From contig JABAQM010000001.1 of assembly GCA_019187105.1 (NCBI GenBank), positions 930,001-994,000 of the forward strand: 64,000 bases of DNA. Direction: 5' to 3'. This DNA comes from Fimbriimonadaceae bacterium. GTDB lineage: Bacteria; Armatimonadota; Fimbriimonadia; Fimbriimonadales; Fimbriimonadaceae. Both the position numbers and the translations under genes were made by a program. Below the pieces are notes generated by a model, which saw only the letters and a list, made by a program, of their open reading frames with translations, was not told the origin of the DNA and ran no database searches. Position 1 is the first letter of the stretch, and each line of letters opens with the position of its first letter. Positions 37,001-44,729 of the stretch are shown one piece after another.

Positions 37001-37684
37001 TTACTTGTCCCCGAACGTTCCCTTCGAAGTGAGCCAGGTGTACGGCTCGACCTCCAGCCGCCCGGCCTTCACCGCCGGGTCCTCTGAACACGCCTTCCGA
37101 ATCGCATCCTTGTCGGCCTTGCGGAAGATCAGGATTCCCCGCCTGGCCCCGGCTCCACCAAGCGGCCCCGCTGCCAGCAGACCATTGTCCTTGGCCATCT
37201 TGCCAAGGTGTGCCATGTGACCCTTCTGGATCTCTTGAAGCTTCGCCTCGTCATAGTCCGGAGCATTCTCTGGTCGTCGATAAAAGGCGAAAGCGAAGGT
37301 ATCGAGGTCTAGGAACTTGGGCGCCTTCTTGATCATGTAGGTCTGCATCCAAAGGTCGTAGACAGCAGGTGACAGCTGGCCCGAGCGAACAAACGGGTCC
37401 TTGTCCATCCATGATTTCGCTTCATCCTTATCCTTTGCCTTCAGGATCAGGATTCCACGAAGGTCCTTTCCATCGGTTATCGGACCGACCAGCAGCGCCT
37501 TGCCCTCGGCCCACAGCGATTCAAGGTACTTGAGGTGCTCGCCCTGCATCCTTTGCAGCGCCGATCCTTCGACCTTGGGTGCTTCCTTGGCCGTCATCAG
37601 CATCACCAGCTGAAGGTTTTCAAGCGGCGGCTGCGGCTGTTGCTGTTGAAGTCCGATGACGAAACCGAGCAGGGTTGCAAGCAT
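37001..37684 (-). CDS. exported protein with two YciI-like domains
   Basis: A 227-residue protein with a short signal peptide (LATLLGFVIGLQQQQPQPP) and two tandem YciI/DGPF-type ferredoxin-like domains, about 25-115 and 120-215. Each has the typical helix-strand pattern: HLKYLESLWAEGKALLVGPITDG with RGILILKAKDKDEAKSWMDKDPFVRSGQL, and HMAHLGKMAKDNGLLAAGPLGG with GILIFRKADKDAI. YciI proteins normally are single-domain and cytosolic (about 95 residues), so the fused, exported form is unusual. TAACAT lies 9 nt before the ATG. Function unknown; the family binds small ligands. Confidence 0.75.
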   Translation of the reverse strand: MLATLLGFVIGLQQQQPQPPLENLQLVMLMTAKEAPKVEGSALQRMQGEHLKYLESLWAEGKALLVGPITDGKDLRGILILKAKDKDEAKSWMDKDPFVRSGQLSPAVYDLWMQTYMIKKAPKFLDLDTFAFAFYRRPENAPDYDEAKLQEIQKGHMAHLGKMAKDNGLLAAGPLGGAGARRGILIFRKADKDAIRKACSEDPAVKAGRLEVEPYTWLTSKGTFGDK

Positions 37685-37693
37685 GGTCGCCTG

Positions 37694-37699
37694 ATGTTA
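37694..37699 (-). promoter_or_regulatory. -10 box of the YciI-like gene
   Basis: TAACAT on the minus strand, 9 nt before the ATG at 37684; no Shine-Dalgarno. Confidence 0.5.
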
Positions 37700-37725
37700 C
37701 TGTGATTTAGCCTGCCGTAGTGCCG

Positions 37726-38532
37726 CTAAAGCTGAAGTACCATGCCGTCGTATCCCGGCTCGATCCCTTCCGGCAACAGGATCGCCTCCAACTGAATGTG
37801 GGTGGCGTTGCCGTTCTGGCTGTGGTGGGTGGTGACGACCCGCGACGATGGCTTGAGCGTCCCCATCTTTCGCAGGCGCGAAACAGCTTCTACGCATTCG
37901 GGAAGGTCGAGATGACCTGCGTAACCCGTTCGGGCAAACCCTTCCGTACATTCGATCACCAATCCATCCAATTGCACGCCCTGCAGGAATTCCCAGGTCT
38001 CATCGAACCAAACTCCCGTGTCCGTTGCATAGAGAAAGATCTTCGAACCGTCGTCGAAGATCAGGTTTTGGCTGTCCTCATCGGTCTTGTGGTTGGCGTG
38101 GATCGGCGTGATCGTATAACCGGCATGGTGGAACGCCTGGAAACTGCAGGTCCGGACGACCTCTAGTGGCCATTCGGGATAGCGGCAATGGATAAGGTCG
38201 CAAATTGTCTGGTTGCCATAAATCGTGAACTCGGCATACTCGAGTTCAGTAAACGGGTACATCGCATACTGAAGCTCGCTCAGGCAAAGATGGTCCTCAT
38301 GGCTGTGGGTAAACACGATGGCCGACCAGTCCGACATGTCCAATTTTTCGCGTTGCAACTGGCACAGCGTGTCCGGACCCAGGTCGACCTTGATATGGTC
38401 ATCGACCAATGCGGCTGCTCTTGTCCTGACATCCTTGCCCCCATGAAGCAAGGCATGATGGCTCACCGGAGTGTTCGCGTAGTAGGCGGGAATACCATCC
38501 GCCGCCCCGGTCCCGAGCAGACAAATCTTCAT
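37726..38532 (-). CDS. metallo-beta-lactamase-fold hydrolase, PhnP-like
   Basis: A 268-residue cytoplasmic MBL-fold hydrolase. Start at 38532 (MKICLLGTGAADGIPA) overlaps the stop of the upstream gene as ATGA. Metal ligands: THSHEDHL (H-x-H-x-D-H), a later His in HAGYTITPIHANH, the Asp in LYATDTG, and a C-terminal His in VVTTHHS. The GTGAADGIP start and general layout match PhnP, a cyclic phosphodiesterase. It is translationally coupled to the DUF1015 gene. Confidence 0.85.
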   Translation of the reverse strand: MKICLLGTGAADGIPAYYANTPVSHHALLHGGKDVRTRAAALVDDHIKVDLGPDTLCQLQREKLDMSDWSAIVFTHSHEDHLCLSELQYAMYPFTELEYAEFTIYGNQTICDLIHCRYPEWPLEVVRTCSFQAFHHAGYTITPIHANHKTDEDSQNLIFDDGSKIFLYATDTGVWFDETWEFLQGVQLDGLVIECTEGFARTGYAGHLDLPECVEAVSRLRKMGTLKPSSRVVTTHHSQNGNATHIQLEAILLPEGIEPGYDGMVLQL

Positions 38533-39812
38533 GCTTCGAAGTCGGCGAGCGACCACAGTAGCAGGCCGCTCAAGATCTTAGGATAGTAATAGGTGCTTTT
38601 CTGTGGCATCTTCTCCCCACCGAGGGCGATTTGCCGCATATCGTCCACCGTCGGCGGGTTCATGAGGAACGAAGCCCTTGCTCCCGCATTGACCGCCGCT
38701 ATGGCTTCGCCCGCGTCGCGGGTGTAGGAGAAGAAGTCGTGCCCGGTAAGGCCTAGCAATTCCTCAAACATCAGCTTGTGGAGAATCGTCACGTCCAAGC
38801 CCTTAAGGCGGTCGCTTTCCGAACCCTTAATCTGAAGGATACGTTCACGAACATCGCCAATTCGGAGCCCTAGGCCTTTAGTCCCAGGCAGAGCTACTCC
38901 AAAGGCCCGTTGTCCACCCGTTGCGTTGGCCTCGATCCACTCCACAAGGTCGCTGTTTTCCACCTCTTCGTGGGGGAAGTTCGCACGCATCGTGCTTGCG
39001 ATCTCATCAGAAGTCAGACTGACCTTATCGAGAATTCGGTGCGTCGGCAGCAAGACGAGCCCAGGATCGGCGATGCTGCTGAGCGCCATCATCATGTAAT
39101 CCTCGGCCACCTCGCCCTGTGCGCTGCCCAGTGCCTGACGAAAGGCAAGAGCAGTTTCATAGCGATGGTGGCCATCGGCAATCCAGATTTTCTTCGGCTC
39201 CATCGCGGAAAGGATCCGGTCCAAAACGTTGCCGTCGTCGATTACTTCGATCTGGTGGGTCACGCCGTCGTCGGTGGCAACCGAGGCCACCGTAGTGGCT
39301 GGCGCGGATTTGACTTCCTGCAGGATGCCTTGGGACTCATCCTCGTAAAGTCCATAGATGCACTCCAGGTGAGCCCGGGTCGCTTCCAAAATCCTGAGCC
39401 GGTCTTCCTTGTGCTTCGGAAACGTCTGCTCATGGGGCAGCACGACTCCCTTCTCATACGGCTCGACCTTGATGAGCGTGATGAGGGCCAGTCGTTCGTG
39501 CCGCTCCGTATCACCAGGGATGCTGAACGTCTGTCGATAGCGATAGAGCGACGGAGACCCCTCGGCCGCAAGCTGTCCCTCCCGCCTCCACTCTTCTAAT
39601 CTCGCCGCCGCTCGGGCGTACTTGACGAACTTGCTACGATCATCCTCATTCTGCTCCGGAAGCGTGAGGTGGACGACATTGTGCGGACTCCGGGCGGCGT
39701 ACTCGTTACGCTCCTCCTGCGACAGAACATCGTACGGCGGCGCCACGAGGGCTTCGAGCGGGCCGGCCGCAGCCGAGTATCGAAGGCCACGGAAGGGCCG
39801 GATCGTTGCCAT
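38529..39812 (-). CDS. DUF1015 family protein
   Basis: A 427-residue cytoplasmic protein of the DUF1015 family (members 400-430 residues): opening IRPFRGLRYS, VAPPYDVLS, a central HEQTFPKHKEDR-L and the family hallmark IADGHHRYETAL near residue 215, whose Asp and two His look like a metal or phosphate site. Its function is not established. The ATG at 39812 is 8 nt behind TAGACT and there is no Shine-Dalgarno, so leaderless. The downstream MBL hydrolase overlaps it by 4 nt, which suggests linked activities. It is divergent from the prenyl synthase gene. Confidence 0.88.
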   Translation of the reverse strand: MATIRPFRGLRYSAAAGPLEALVAPPYDVLSQEERNEYAARSPHNVVHLTLPEQNEDDRSKFVKYARAAARLEEWRREGQLAAEGSPSLYRYRQTFSIPGDTERHERLALITLIKVEPYEKGVVLPHEQTFPKHKEDRLRILEATRAHLECIYGLYEDESQGILQEVKSAPATTVASVATDDGVTHQIEVIDDGNVLDRILSAMEPKKIWIADGHHRYETALAFRQALGSAQGEVAEDYMMMALSSIADPGLVLLPTHRILDKVSLTSDEIASTMRANFPHEEVENSDLVEWIEANATGGQRAFGVALPGTKGLGLRIGDVRERILQIKGSESDRLKGLDVTILHKLMFEELLGLTGHDFFSYTRDAGEAIAAVNAGARASFLMNPPTVDDMRQIALGGEKMPQKSTYYYPKILSGLLLWSLADFEA

Positions 39813-39820
39813 GCCAAGCG

Positions 39821-39857
39821 AGTCTACCCAGGACCCTTTTGGACCCAAAGGTACACT
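39821..39857. promoter_or_regulatory. divergent -10 boxes for the DUF1015 and prenyl synthase genes
   Basis: TAGACT on the minus strand (39821-39826) is 8 nt before the DUF1015 ATG, and TACACT on the plus strand (39852-39857) is 6 nt before the prenyl synthase GTG. Both starts would be leaderless; the gap is 51 nt. Confidence 0.6.
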
Positions 39858-39863
39858 TGGCGG

Positions 39864-40727
39864 GTGACGGTCGAGGCGACCTTGGCAAGCTGGAAGCAGC
39901 AGGTCGACGCCTCTTTAGACCGCATCCTCCCTCGTGAGTCGGAAATGCCGAGCAGGCTCCATGCCGCCATGCGCTACTCCGCTCTCGCTCCCGGCAAGCG
40001 CATCAGGCCGCTCCTCGCTATGGCCTCGGCGGTGGCCGTCGGTGGTAGGGCCGAAGATGCGCTTGAACCTGGTTGCGCTCTGGAACTGGTCCATGCCTTC
40101 TCCCTGATCCACGACGACCTGCCCGCCATCGATGACGACGACCTGCGCCGCGGCCGGCCGACATGCCATATCGAATTTGGTGAAGGACTCGCCATCCTCG
40201 CCGGCGATGCCCTCTTCGCTCTGGCATTCGAAGTCACCGCGAGGACGCTCCCACAAACGGATGCGGTAACCGTTTTGGCCGAAGCCTCCGGATCGTATGG
40301 TCTCGTCGGGGGTGAAGTGATCGACATCGAAGGGGAGAAGAAGCTGCCTTCATCGGATCTGGTCGAGCTCATCCACCGTAGGAAGACCGGAGCGCTCATT
40401 GGGGCGTCCTGCGTTTTCGGGGCCATCGCCTCCGGCAGGCTTGACCTGCGACCGGCACTTGCAGGCATCGGGATGGGAATCGGCCTTGCTTTTCAGATCC
40501 AAGACGACATTCTCAACGCCACATCTACACCCGAGGCCCTGGGGAAGTCTGCCGGATCGGATCATGCCCGAGGCAAGCAAACCTATCCCGCCGTGTTCGG
40601 CGTGGATGCTTCGCGGCGGGCGGCAAACGACAACTTGAGCCAAGCGCTCAACCTTATCGACAGCCTGCCTGGCAACACCCAGCCCCTACGGATCCTGGCT
40701 CAGTCGGCAGTCGACAGGAGCCACTAA
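39864..40727 (+). CDS. ispA: polyprenyl diphosphate synthase (FPP/GGPP type)
   Basis: A 287-residue trans-prenyltransferase that condenses IPP with allylic diphosphates. The GTG at 39864 follows TACACT by 6 nt; the frame is open upstream but antisense there to the DUF1015 gene. Motifs: GKRIRPLL, first aspartate-rich region DDLPAIDDDD with RRGRPT, Lys of HRRKTGALI, and second aspartate-rich region FQIQDDILN. The DDxxxxD insertion of the first motif fits bacterial IspA-like enzymes (C15-C20). It uses the product of ispH. Confidence 0.93.
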   Translation: MTVEATLASWKQQVDASLDRILPRESEMPSRLHAAMRYSALAPGKRIRPLLAMASAVAVGGRAEDALEPGCALELVHAFSLIHDDLPAIDDDDLRRGRPTCHIEFGEGLAILAGDALFALAFEVTARTLPQTDAVTVLAEASGSYGLVGGEVIDIEGEKKLPSSDLVELIHRRKTGALIGASCVFGAIASGRLDLRPALAGIGMGIGLAFQIQDDILNATSTPEALGKSAGSDHARGKQTYPAVFGVDASRRAANDNLSQALNLIDSLPGNTQPLRILAQSAVDRSH

Positions 40728-40815
40728 AAATCCGGGTGTTCCTTTAAAAGGTCGTGCTGTACACTGGAAGGGTGAGGGCCAATTGGCCCTTCCTTTTGAT
40801 AGGAGGAGATTCTTA

Positions 40816-42570
40816 ATGCTTCAACTGCGATTAGCCGCTCTCGCGGCGATTGCCACGGCCGCCCTGTCGGCTTCGGCAACATCCAATGTCTTCGGGGTCG
40901 CTTTGCCCGACCAGTTCGGCGGATGGACGACCGAGCACATTCTCGTTCGATTTGAGAGAGGTGTCGTCCCGATCGAGCTTCCGTTTGAGCGATACACCAC
41001 GCTTAACAAGGGCCTCGACCAAGCTTTTGCGAAGTGGAGTGTGACGAAGGTCGCCCCAACCGCGCCTTTCGGGTTTGGCGATGCCGAACTCGCCGACCGG
41101 CTTGGACTTAGCCGCACCTACATTGTTTCGGTTCCAAAGGGCACCGACACCGTGAAGATGGCAGCCGACATCAATAAGCTCGATGGCGTGGAACTTGCCG
41201 AAATCGACGGCATTGGTGGCGTCGCGCTCGTCCCCAACGATGCGACCATCAGCAACTGCTGGGGCCTTAACAACACCGGTCAGACTGGCGGGACCGTCGA
41301 CGCCGACATCGACGCCTACGAGGCGTGGGATCGGTTCGTCGGCACCAACAACATTATCCTCGCCGTGGTTGATACCGGTATCGACGGCAACCATCCGGAA
41401 ATGGCTGGGAAGCAGGTTGCCGGTTGGAATACGAATGCCAACAACAGCAACACCTTCGACAATTACGGCCACGGCACCCACGTCGCAGGAACGGCCGGCG
41501 CCAACACCAATAACGCGATTGGTCTAGGCGGAGTGAGCTGGGGCGTGCAACTGATGCCTATCCGCGTTCTAAACAACAGCGGTGGTGGCACGGAAGCCCA
41601 ATGCGGAGATGGCATGGTTTGGGCGGCAGACCACGGGGCAAACATCTGTACGATGAGCCTCCAGTACTACACCGGTTCAACCTATTTCCGGAACTGCGTG
41701 GACTACGCCTTCAACAAAGGCGTCCTGCTGATCGCAGCCAATGGCAACAATGCCGGCAACACGATCGCTTGGCCGGCCAAGTTCACGAACTGCTACGGCG
41801 TTGGCGCAACCACTCACCGGGACTTGATCGCTGGCTTTAGCAACTACGGCCCTGAGTGCGACGTTTCCGCCCCTGGTGAAAATGTCTGGTCCTGCATTCC
41901 GAATAACGGCTATGCCTACTACTCCGGAACCTCGATGGCAACCCCGCATACCAGCGGCCTCGCCTCCCTCCTCTGGTCATATGACCGCGGCATGAAGAAC
42001 ACCGAAGTCTTCGCTGCGATCAAGTCGACCGCCGAGGATAAGGGCAACGCCGGATGGGACCAGTGGTTCGGTCAGGGACGGATCAATGCGAAGCTCGCCC
42101 TTGACAAGGTCCACGCCGCGCTCAACCCGGTCACGGCAGTCACCGTCGTTCGAGGAAATCTCGATTCGGGGAACGCCAGCCAGCTCTTCCTGAGCGACGA
42201 CCAAGGCATGCGGATCCGAGCCCAGTACGTGGCCGCATCGGTGGACTCCCCGGTTAACGTGGAGTTCAACGGCACGGTAAACGTGACTCCGACCACAGCC
42301 CTTGAGGTTCAGGTCGAAGCCCTCGCTAGCCTCGGCAACATCGATCACCGTGTCCAGCTCTTCAACTTCCAGAACAGCACCTACGAAACGCTGCATGCTG
42401 GATTGCTGGGAACGGCCGATGGCTTCATCGCCGTCCGCACGACCGGCGACTTCAATCGCTTCATTGGACCGAGCAGCGAATTCAAAGCTCGAGTCACCGC
42501 CAAGAACACGGGCCCGGTACCTGGACCCTGGTCTGTCCGCTTCGACCAGGTTCGCGTCGCTTCGCGCTAA
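40816..42570 (+). CDS. secreted subtilisin-like serine protease (S8)
   Basis: A 584-residue exported protease. The start at 40816 follows GGAGGAGA. Signal peptide about 1-22 (LQLRLAALAAIATAALSASA), then a pro-region to about 140 (inhibitor I9-like). Catalytic Asp186 (VVDTGID), His219 (GHGTHVAG) and Ser373 (GTSMATPH), with the oxyanion Asn in AANGNN. From about 450 a C-terminal beta domain (about 130 residues) without a PEP-CTERM tail. The many Asn/Gly and Cys residues suit an extracellular enzyme. A TACACT box lies about 60 nt upstream and a strong terminator follows. Confidence 0.93.
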   Translation: MLQLRLAALAAIATAALSASATSNVFGVALPDQFGGWTTEHILVRFERGVVPIELPFERYTTLNKGLDQAFAKWSVTKVAPTAPFGFGDAELADRLGLSRTYIVSVPKGTDTVKMAADINKLDGVELAEIDGIGGVALVPNDATISNCWGLNNTGQTGGTVDADIDAYEAWDRFVGTNNIILAVVDTGIDGNHPEMAGKQVAGWNTNANNSNTFDNYGHGTHVAGTAGANTNNAIGLGGVSWGVQLMPIRVLNNSGGGTEAQCGDGMVWAADHGANICTMSLQYYTGSTYFRNCVDYAFNKGVLLIAANGNNAGNTIAWPAKFTNCYGVGATTHRDLIAGFSNYGPECDVSAPGENVWSCIPNNGYAYYSGTSMATPHTSGLASLLWSYDRGMKNTEVFAAIKSTAEDKGNAGWDQWFGQGRINAKLALDKVHAALNPVTAVTVVRGNLDSGNASQLFLSDDQGMRIRAQYVAASVDSPVNVEFNGTVNVTPTTALEVQVEALASLGNIDHRVQLFNFQNSTYETLHAGLLGTADGFIAVRTTGDFNRFIGPSSEFKARVTAKNTGPVPGPWSVRFDQVRVASR

Positions 42571-42585
42571 AGGCACCAAAAAATC

Positions 42586-42619
42586 GGCCCACCTCCATTC
42601 GGGGTGGGCCTTTCTGTTT
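42586..42619 (+). terminator. rho-independent terminator of the subtilisin gene
   Basis: Stem GGCCCACC / GGTGGGCC followed by TTTCTGTTT, 16 nt past the stop codon. Confidence 0.9.
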
Positions 42620-42636
42620 GCGGGCGGGGAGTCGCG

Positions 42637-43125
42637 TTAATGCATGTCCTTGTCGCCGTAGAGCGTCTGGATGTAGGAAATCTGGCCCAAGTGGTAGTTG
42701 TAGTTCCAGCGCGGGTAGTCCATCATTTCCGCTACGGTAAAGTCCCTGCCACCGTCATACGGCAGCCACTTCGTTTCCTTCAGCTTTTCATCGGGCAACG
42801 CCTTGAAAATCTCAAAGAGTGTGTCCATTCGTTGCTTGCATTCCTGCTCGCATGCCTCGACCGTTGACCAGCCCTCCATCAGCTTCTGTTGCTCAGCCTG
42901 GCTCGCCTCATCCCATTCGTTGCCCTCCGCCGGTTTCCCGACACTGCTGATGATTTCCGCTGCCCAAGTGGCGCACATGGCCATTTCCTGGCAAAGGTTC
43001 AATACGGACCGTCCCGCATCGAGCGGTTTCCAATCGACCTTGTCGATTGGAACTGCCTTGGCGTAACGAAAGGCCTCCTCGGCCGCAGCTTTGGTCACGT
43101 CGATCATGTGGTCTTGAAATCTCAT
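42637..43125 (-). CDS. DinB family protein
   Basis: A 162-residue DinB/DUF664-type four-helix protein. AAGGAG lies 6 nt before the ATG at 43125. Helix 1 has MIDVTKAAAEEAFRYA, and the C-terminal helix has YPRWNYNYHLGQISYIQTLYG with the conserved His followed by a GQxxYI motif, much as in the DinB protein at 1304-1798. The middle is rich in Glu and Cys. The family includes metal-dependent thiol transferases; exact role unknown. The gene has a good promoter overlapped by an inverted repeat, so it is probably regulated. Confidence 0.83.
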   Translation of the reverse strand: MRFQDHMIDVTKAAAEEAFRYAKAVPIDKVDWKPLDAGRSVLNLCQEMAMCATWAAEIISSVGKPAEGNEWDEASQAEQQKLMEGWSTVEACEQECKQRMDTLFEIFKALPDEKLKETKWLPYDGGRDFTVAEMMDYPRWNYNYHLGQISYIQTLYGDKDMH

Positions 43126-43138
43126 CGGTTCTCCTTAA

Positions 43139-43183
43139 CTAGTAGACGTATAGATACTAGCACGCAAAATCGCTGATTGCCAA
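43139..43183 (-). promoter_or_regulatory. promoter and possible operator of the second DinB gene
   Basis: Minus-strand -35 TTGGCA (43178-43183), 18-nt spacer and -10 TAGTAT (43154-43159). The inverted repeat CTAGTA-N10-TACTAG (43139-43144, 43155-43160) overlaps the -10 and would let a dimeric repressor block it. Confidence 0.55.
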
Positions 43184-43193
43184 GAGCTGCCTT

Positions 43194-43604
43194 TCAGATT
43201 CCTAGAATCTTCACAACCACTCGCTTCCGGCGCTGTCCGTCGAACTCCGCATAGAAGATCTGCTGCCAGGGCCCGAGGTCGAGTGACCCGCTCGTGATCG
43301 GCAGGATGACCTGGTGGTGGAGAACCAGATTCTTGAGGTGGGCCTCACCGTTATCTTCCCCCGTGCGGTGGTGGCGGTAGTCCTTCTTCGGCGCAAGGCC
43401 GGCGAGCCATTCCTGAATGTCCGCGATCAAGCCAGACTCAAGGTCGTTGACGTAAACGGCGGCCGTAATGTGCATGGCGCTGACCAGCGCCATGCCGTCG
43501 GTGATAGCACTCCGCTGAACGATGCTGGCGATCTCGTCGGTGATGCAGACGAACTCTTCGCGTCTCTGGGTTTGAAAGGTCAAGTACTCGGTGTGGGCTC
43601 TCAT
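43194..43604 (-). CDS. YjbQ/UPF0047 family protein
   Basis: A 136-residue protein of the YjbQ family (usual 130-140), small trimeric proteins for which some members show weak thiamine-phosphate synthase activity. Motifs: [17 protein letters not shown], the [18 protein letters not shown] segment and [17 protein letters not shown] near the C-terminus. No signal peptide. The true cellular function of the family is not settled. It lies upstream of the DinB gene on the same strand, but the DinB gene has its own promoter. Confidence 0.9.
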   Translation of the reverse strand: MRAHTEYLTFQTQRREEFVCITDEIASIVQRSAITDGMALVSAMHITAAVYVNDLESGLIADIQEWLAGLAPKKDYRHHRTGEDNGEAHLKNLVLHHQVILPITSGSLDLGPWQQIFYAEFDGQRRKRVVVKILGI

Positions 43605-43708
43605 CGGCGATGAAGGGAGCTTACCGACGACAACCCCGTATTCATCCTTGCCCGAAACTTCACCAAACCCGGAAAGAGCTTTCCAGCGCTGGGCTGGCGC
43701 TTGGGCTC

Positions 43709-44344
43709 ATGAGGAAGTTACTGGCATTGGCGATCACGGCTGCGGCGGCTGCGGCGGCCCAAGCGTGGCCGACGAGCCTGATCGTAATCCCGATCGCGGA
43801 CATTCTTCGGAACCGCGAGGTCTATCTGAACTATGCCGTCTCCGGGAACGAGCAGCACGTCGACAACATGACCTATCACGCGCATGCGGTGACGGTCGGG
43901 CTGTTCGATCGGATCGAAGTCGGCTACGACAATGACACGCTTGGCACGACGATCTATAACGCCAAGCTTCTGCTCTACGAGGAGCCTAGCACCGGAAAGT
44001 ATGCGGTAAGCGCGGGGGTTATCAACTGGAAGGATGGTAGGGGCGACGGTTACCTTGTTGGGCGATACGACTTCGACCGCGTCCGCATCCATGTGGGATG
44101 GCTCAAAAACGACATGAACCGCCTGATGGCGGGATTGGATGTCGACCTTGGGTCGCGCTGGGGTCTTGAGCTGAGTGCTCTCGCCGACTTCGTGAGCGGG
44201 CCAAGCTCGCGCACCTGGCTGGCCCCGAACGTCAACTTCGAGAAGGTCCCAGGTTTGGGAATCATGGTTGGAGTCGGGTTTCCGGCCGATAAGCCGGAAG
44301 GCATCCAGTACACCGTTTCAATCGGCTACGGCTTCAAGTTCTAG
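43709..44344 (+). CDS. exported beta-rich protein, possible outer-membrane barrel
   Basis: A 211-residue protein with signal peptide (RKLLALAITAAAAAAAQA) starting at ATG 43709. The body shows alternating strands with turns typical of small outer-membrane barrels or YjbH-like surface proteins (VGLFDRIEVGYDN, VGWLKNDMNRLMAGLDVDLG, IQYTVSIGYGFKF) and ends in Phe, the usual outer-membrane assembly signal. No enzymatic motif is seen. Its stop overlaps the convergent small gene by 4 nt (CTAG). Confidence 0.7.
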   Translation: MRKLLALAITAAAAAAAQAWPTSLIVIPIADILRNREVYLNYAVSGNEQHVDNMTYHAHAVTVGLFDRIEVGYDNDTLGTTIYNAKLLLYEEPSTGKYAVSAGVINWKDGRGDGYLVGRYDFDRVRIHVGWLKNDMNRLMAGLDVDLGSRWGLELSALADFVSGPSSRTWLAPNVNFEKVPGLGIMVGVGFPADKPEGIQYTVSIGYGFKF

Positions 44345-44640
44345 TCGGCGCGCCGAATCTGGCTCCGCTCGATTCGAGCTGTGCTTCCCTCAAGTCCGTG
44401 ATCGATTTCCACCAGTTCGCCGGACCGGAGATCGAGATCCCTGCCAAAGCGTGTGTGGAACGGCTCGATAACGACCGTAACGTCGCGACCGCCAACTTTG
44501 ACTCGGATGTCCCCGGAGACGCGACGTCCCCATTTGCCGGCGAAGGCACGATGGAGTCGTACGTCGATGATTTCAGCGACCTGAGTGATCGTCGAGGAAG
44601 CCATTGCCGTGCCCCAAACGAGAGTCGAAACGATGGTCAT
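44341..44640 (-). CDS. small exported protein of unknown function
   Basis: A 99-residue protein. The ATG at 44640 is preferred to that at 44649 because a TATAGA box ends 8 nt before it and the second ATG overlaps that box. Residues 1-20 (TIVSTLVWGTAMASSTITQ) look like a signal peptide. The mature part has strands such as GDIRVKVGGRDVTVVIEPF and ELVEIDHGLEGSTARIERSQ, an SH3-like or OB-like pattern. No known family. It faces the putative outer-membrane protein gene, overlapping by 4 nt. Confidence 0.55.
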   Translation of the reverse strand: MTIVSTLVWGTAMASSTITQVAEIIDVRLHRAFAGKWGRRVSGDIRVKVGGRDVTVVIEPFHTRFGRDLDLRSGELVEIDHGLEGSTARIERSQIRRAD

Positions 44641-44648
44641 ACCCACCA

Positions 44649-44654
44649 TCTATA
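44649..44654 (-). promoter_or_regulatory. -10 box of the small exported protein gene
   Basis: TATAGA on the minus strand, 8 nt before the ATG at 44640; no Shine-Dalgarno. Confidence 0.45.
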
Positions 44655-44729
44655 GCAGTTTCGATGCCAATGGCCTCAAGTCGAGCAACATTGCCGGGGG
44701 TTCCGGTAGGGGTAGGATTCGCTGAAGCG

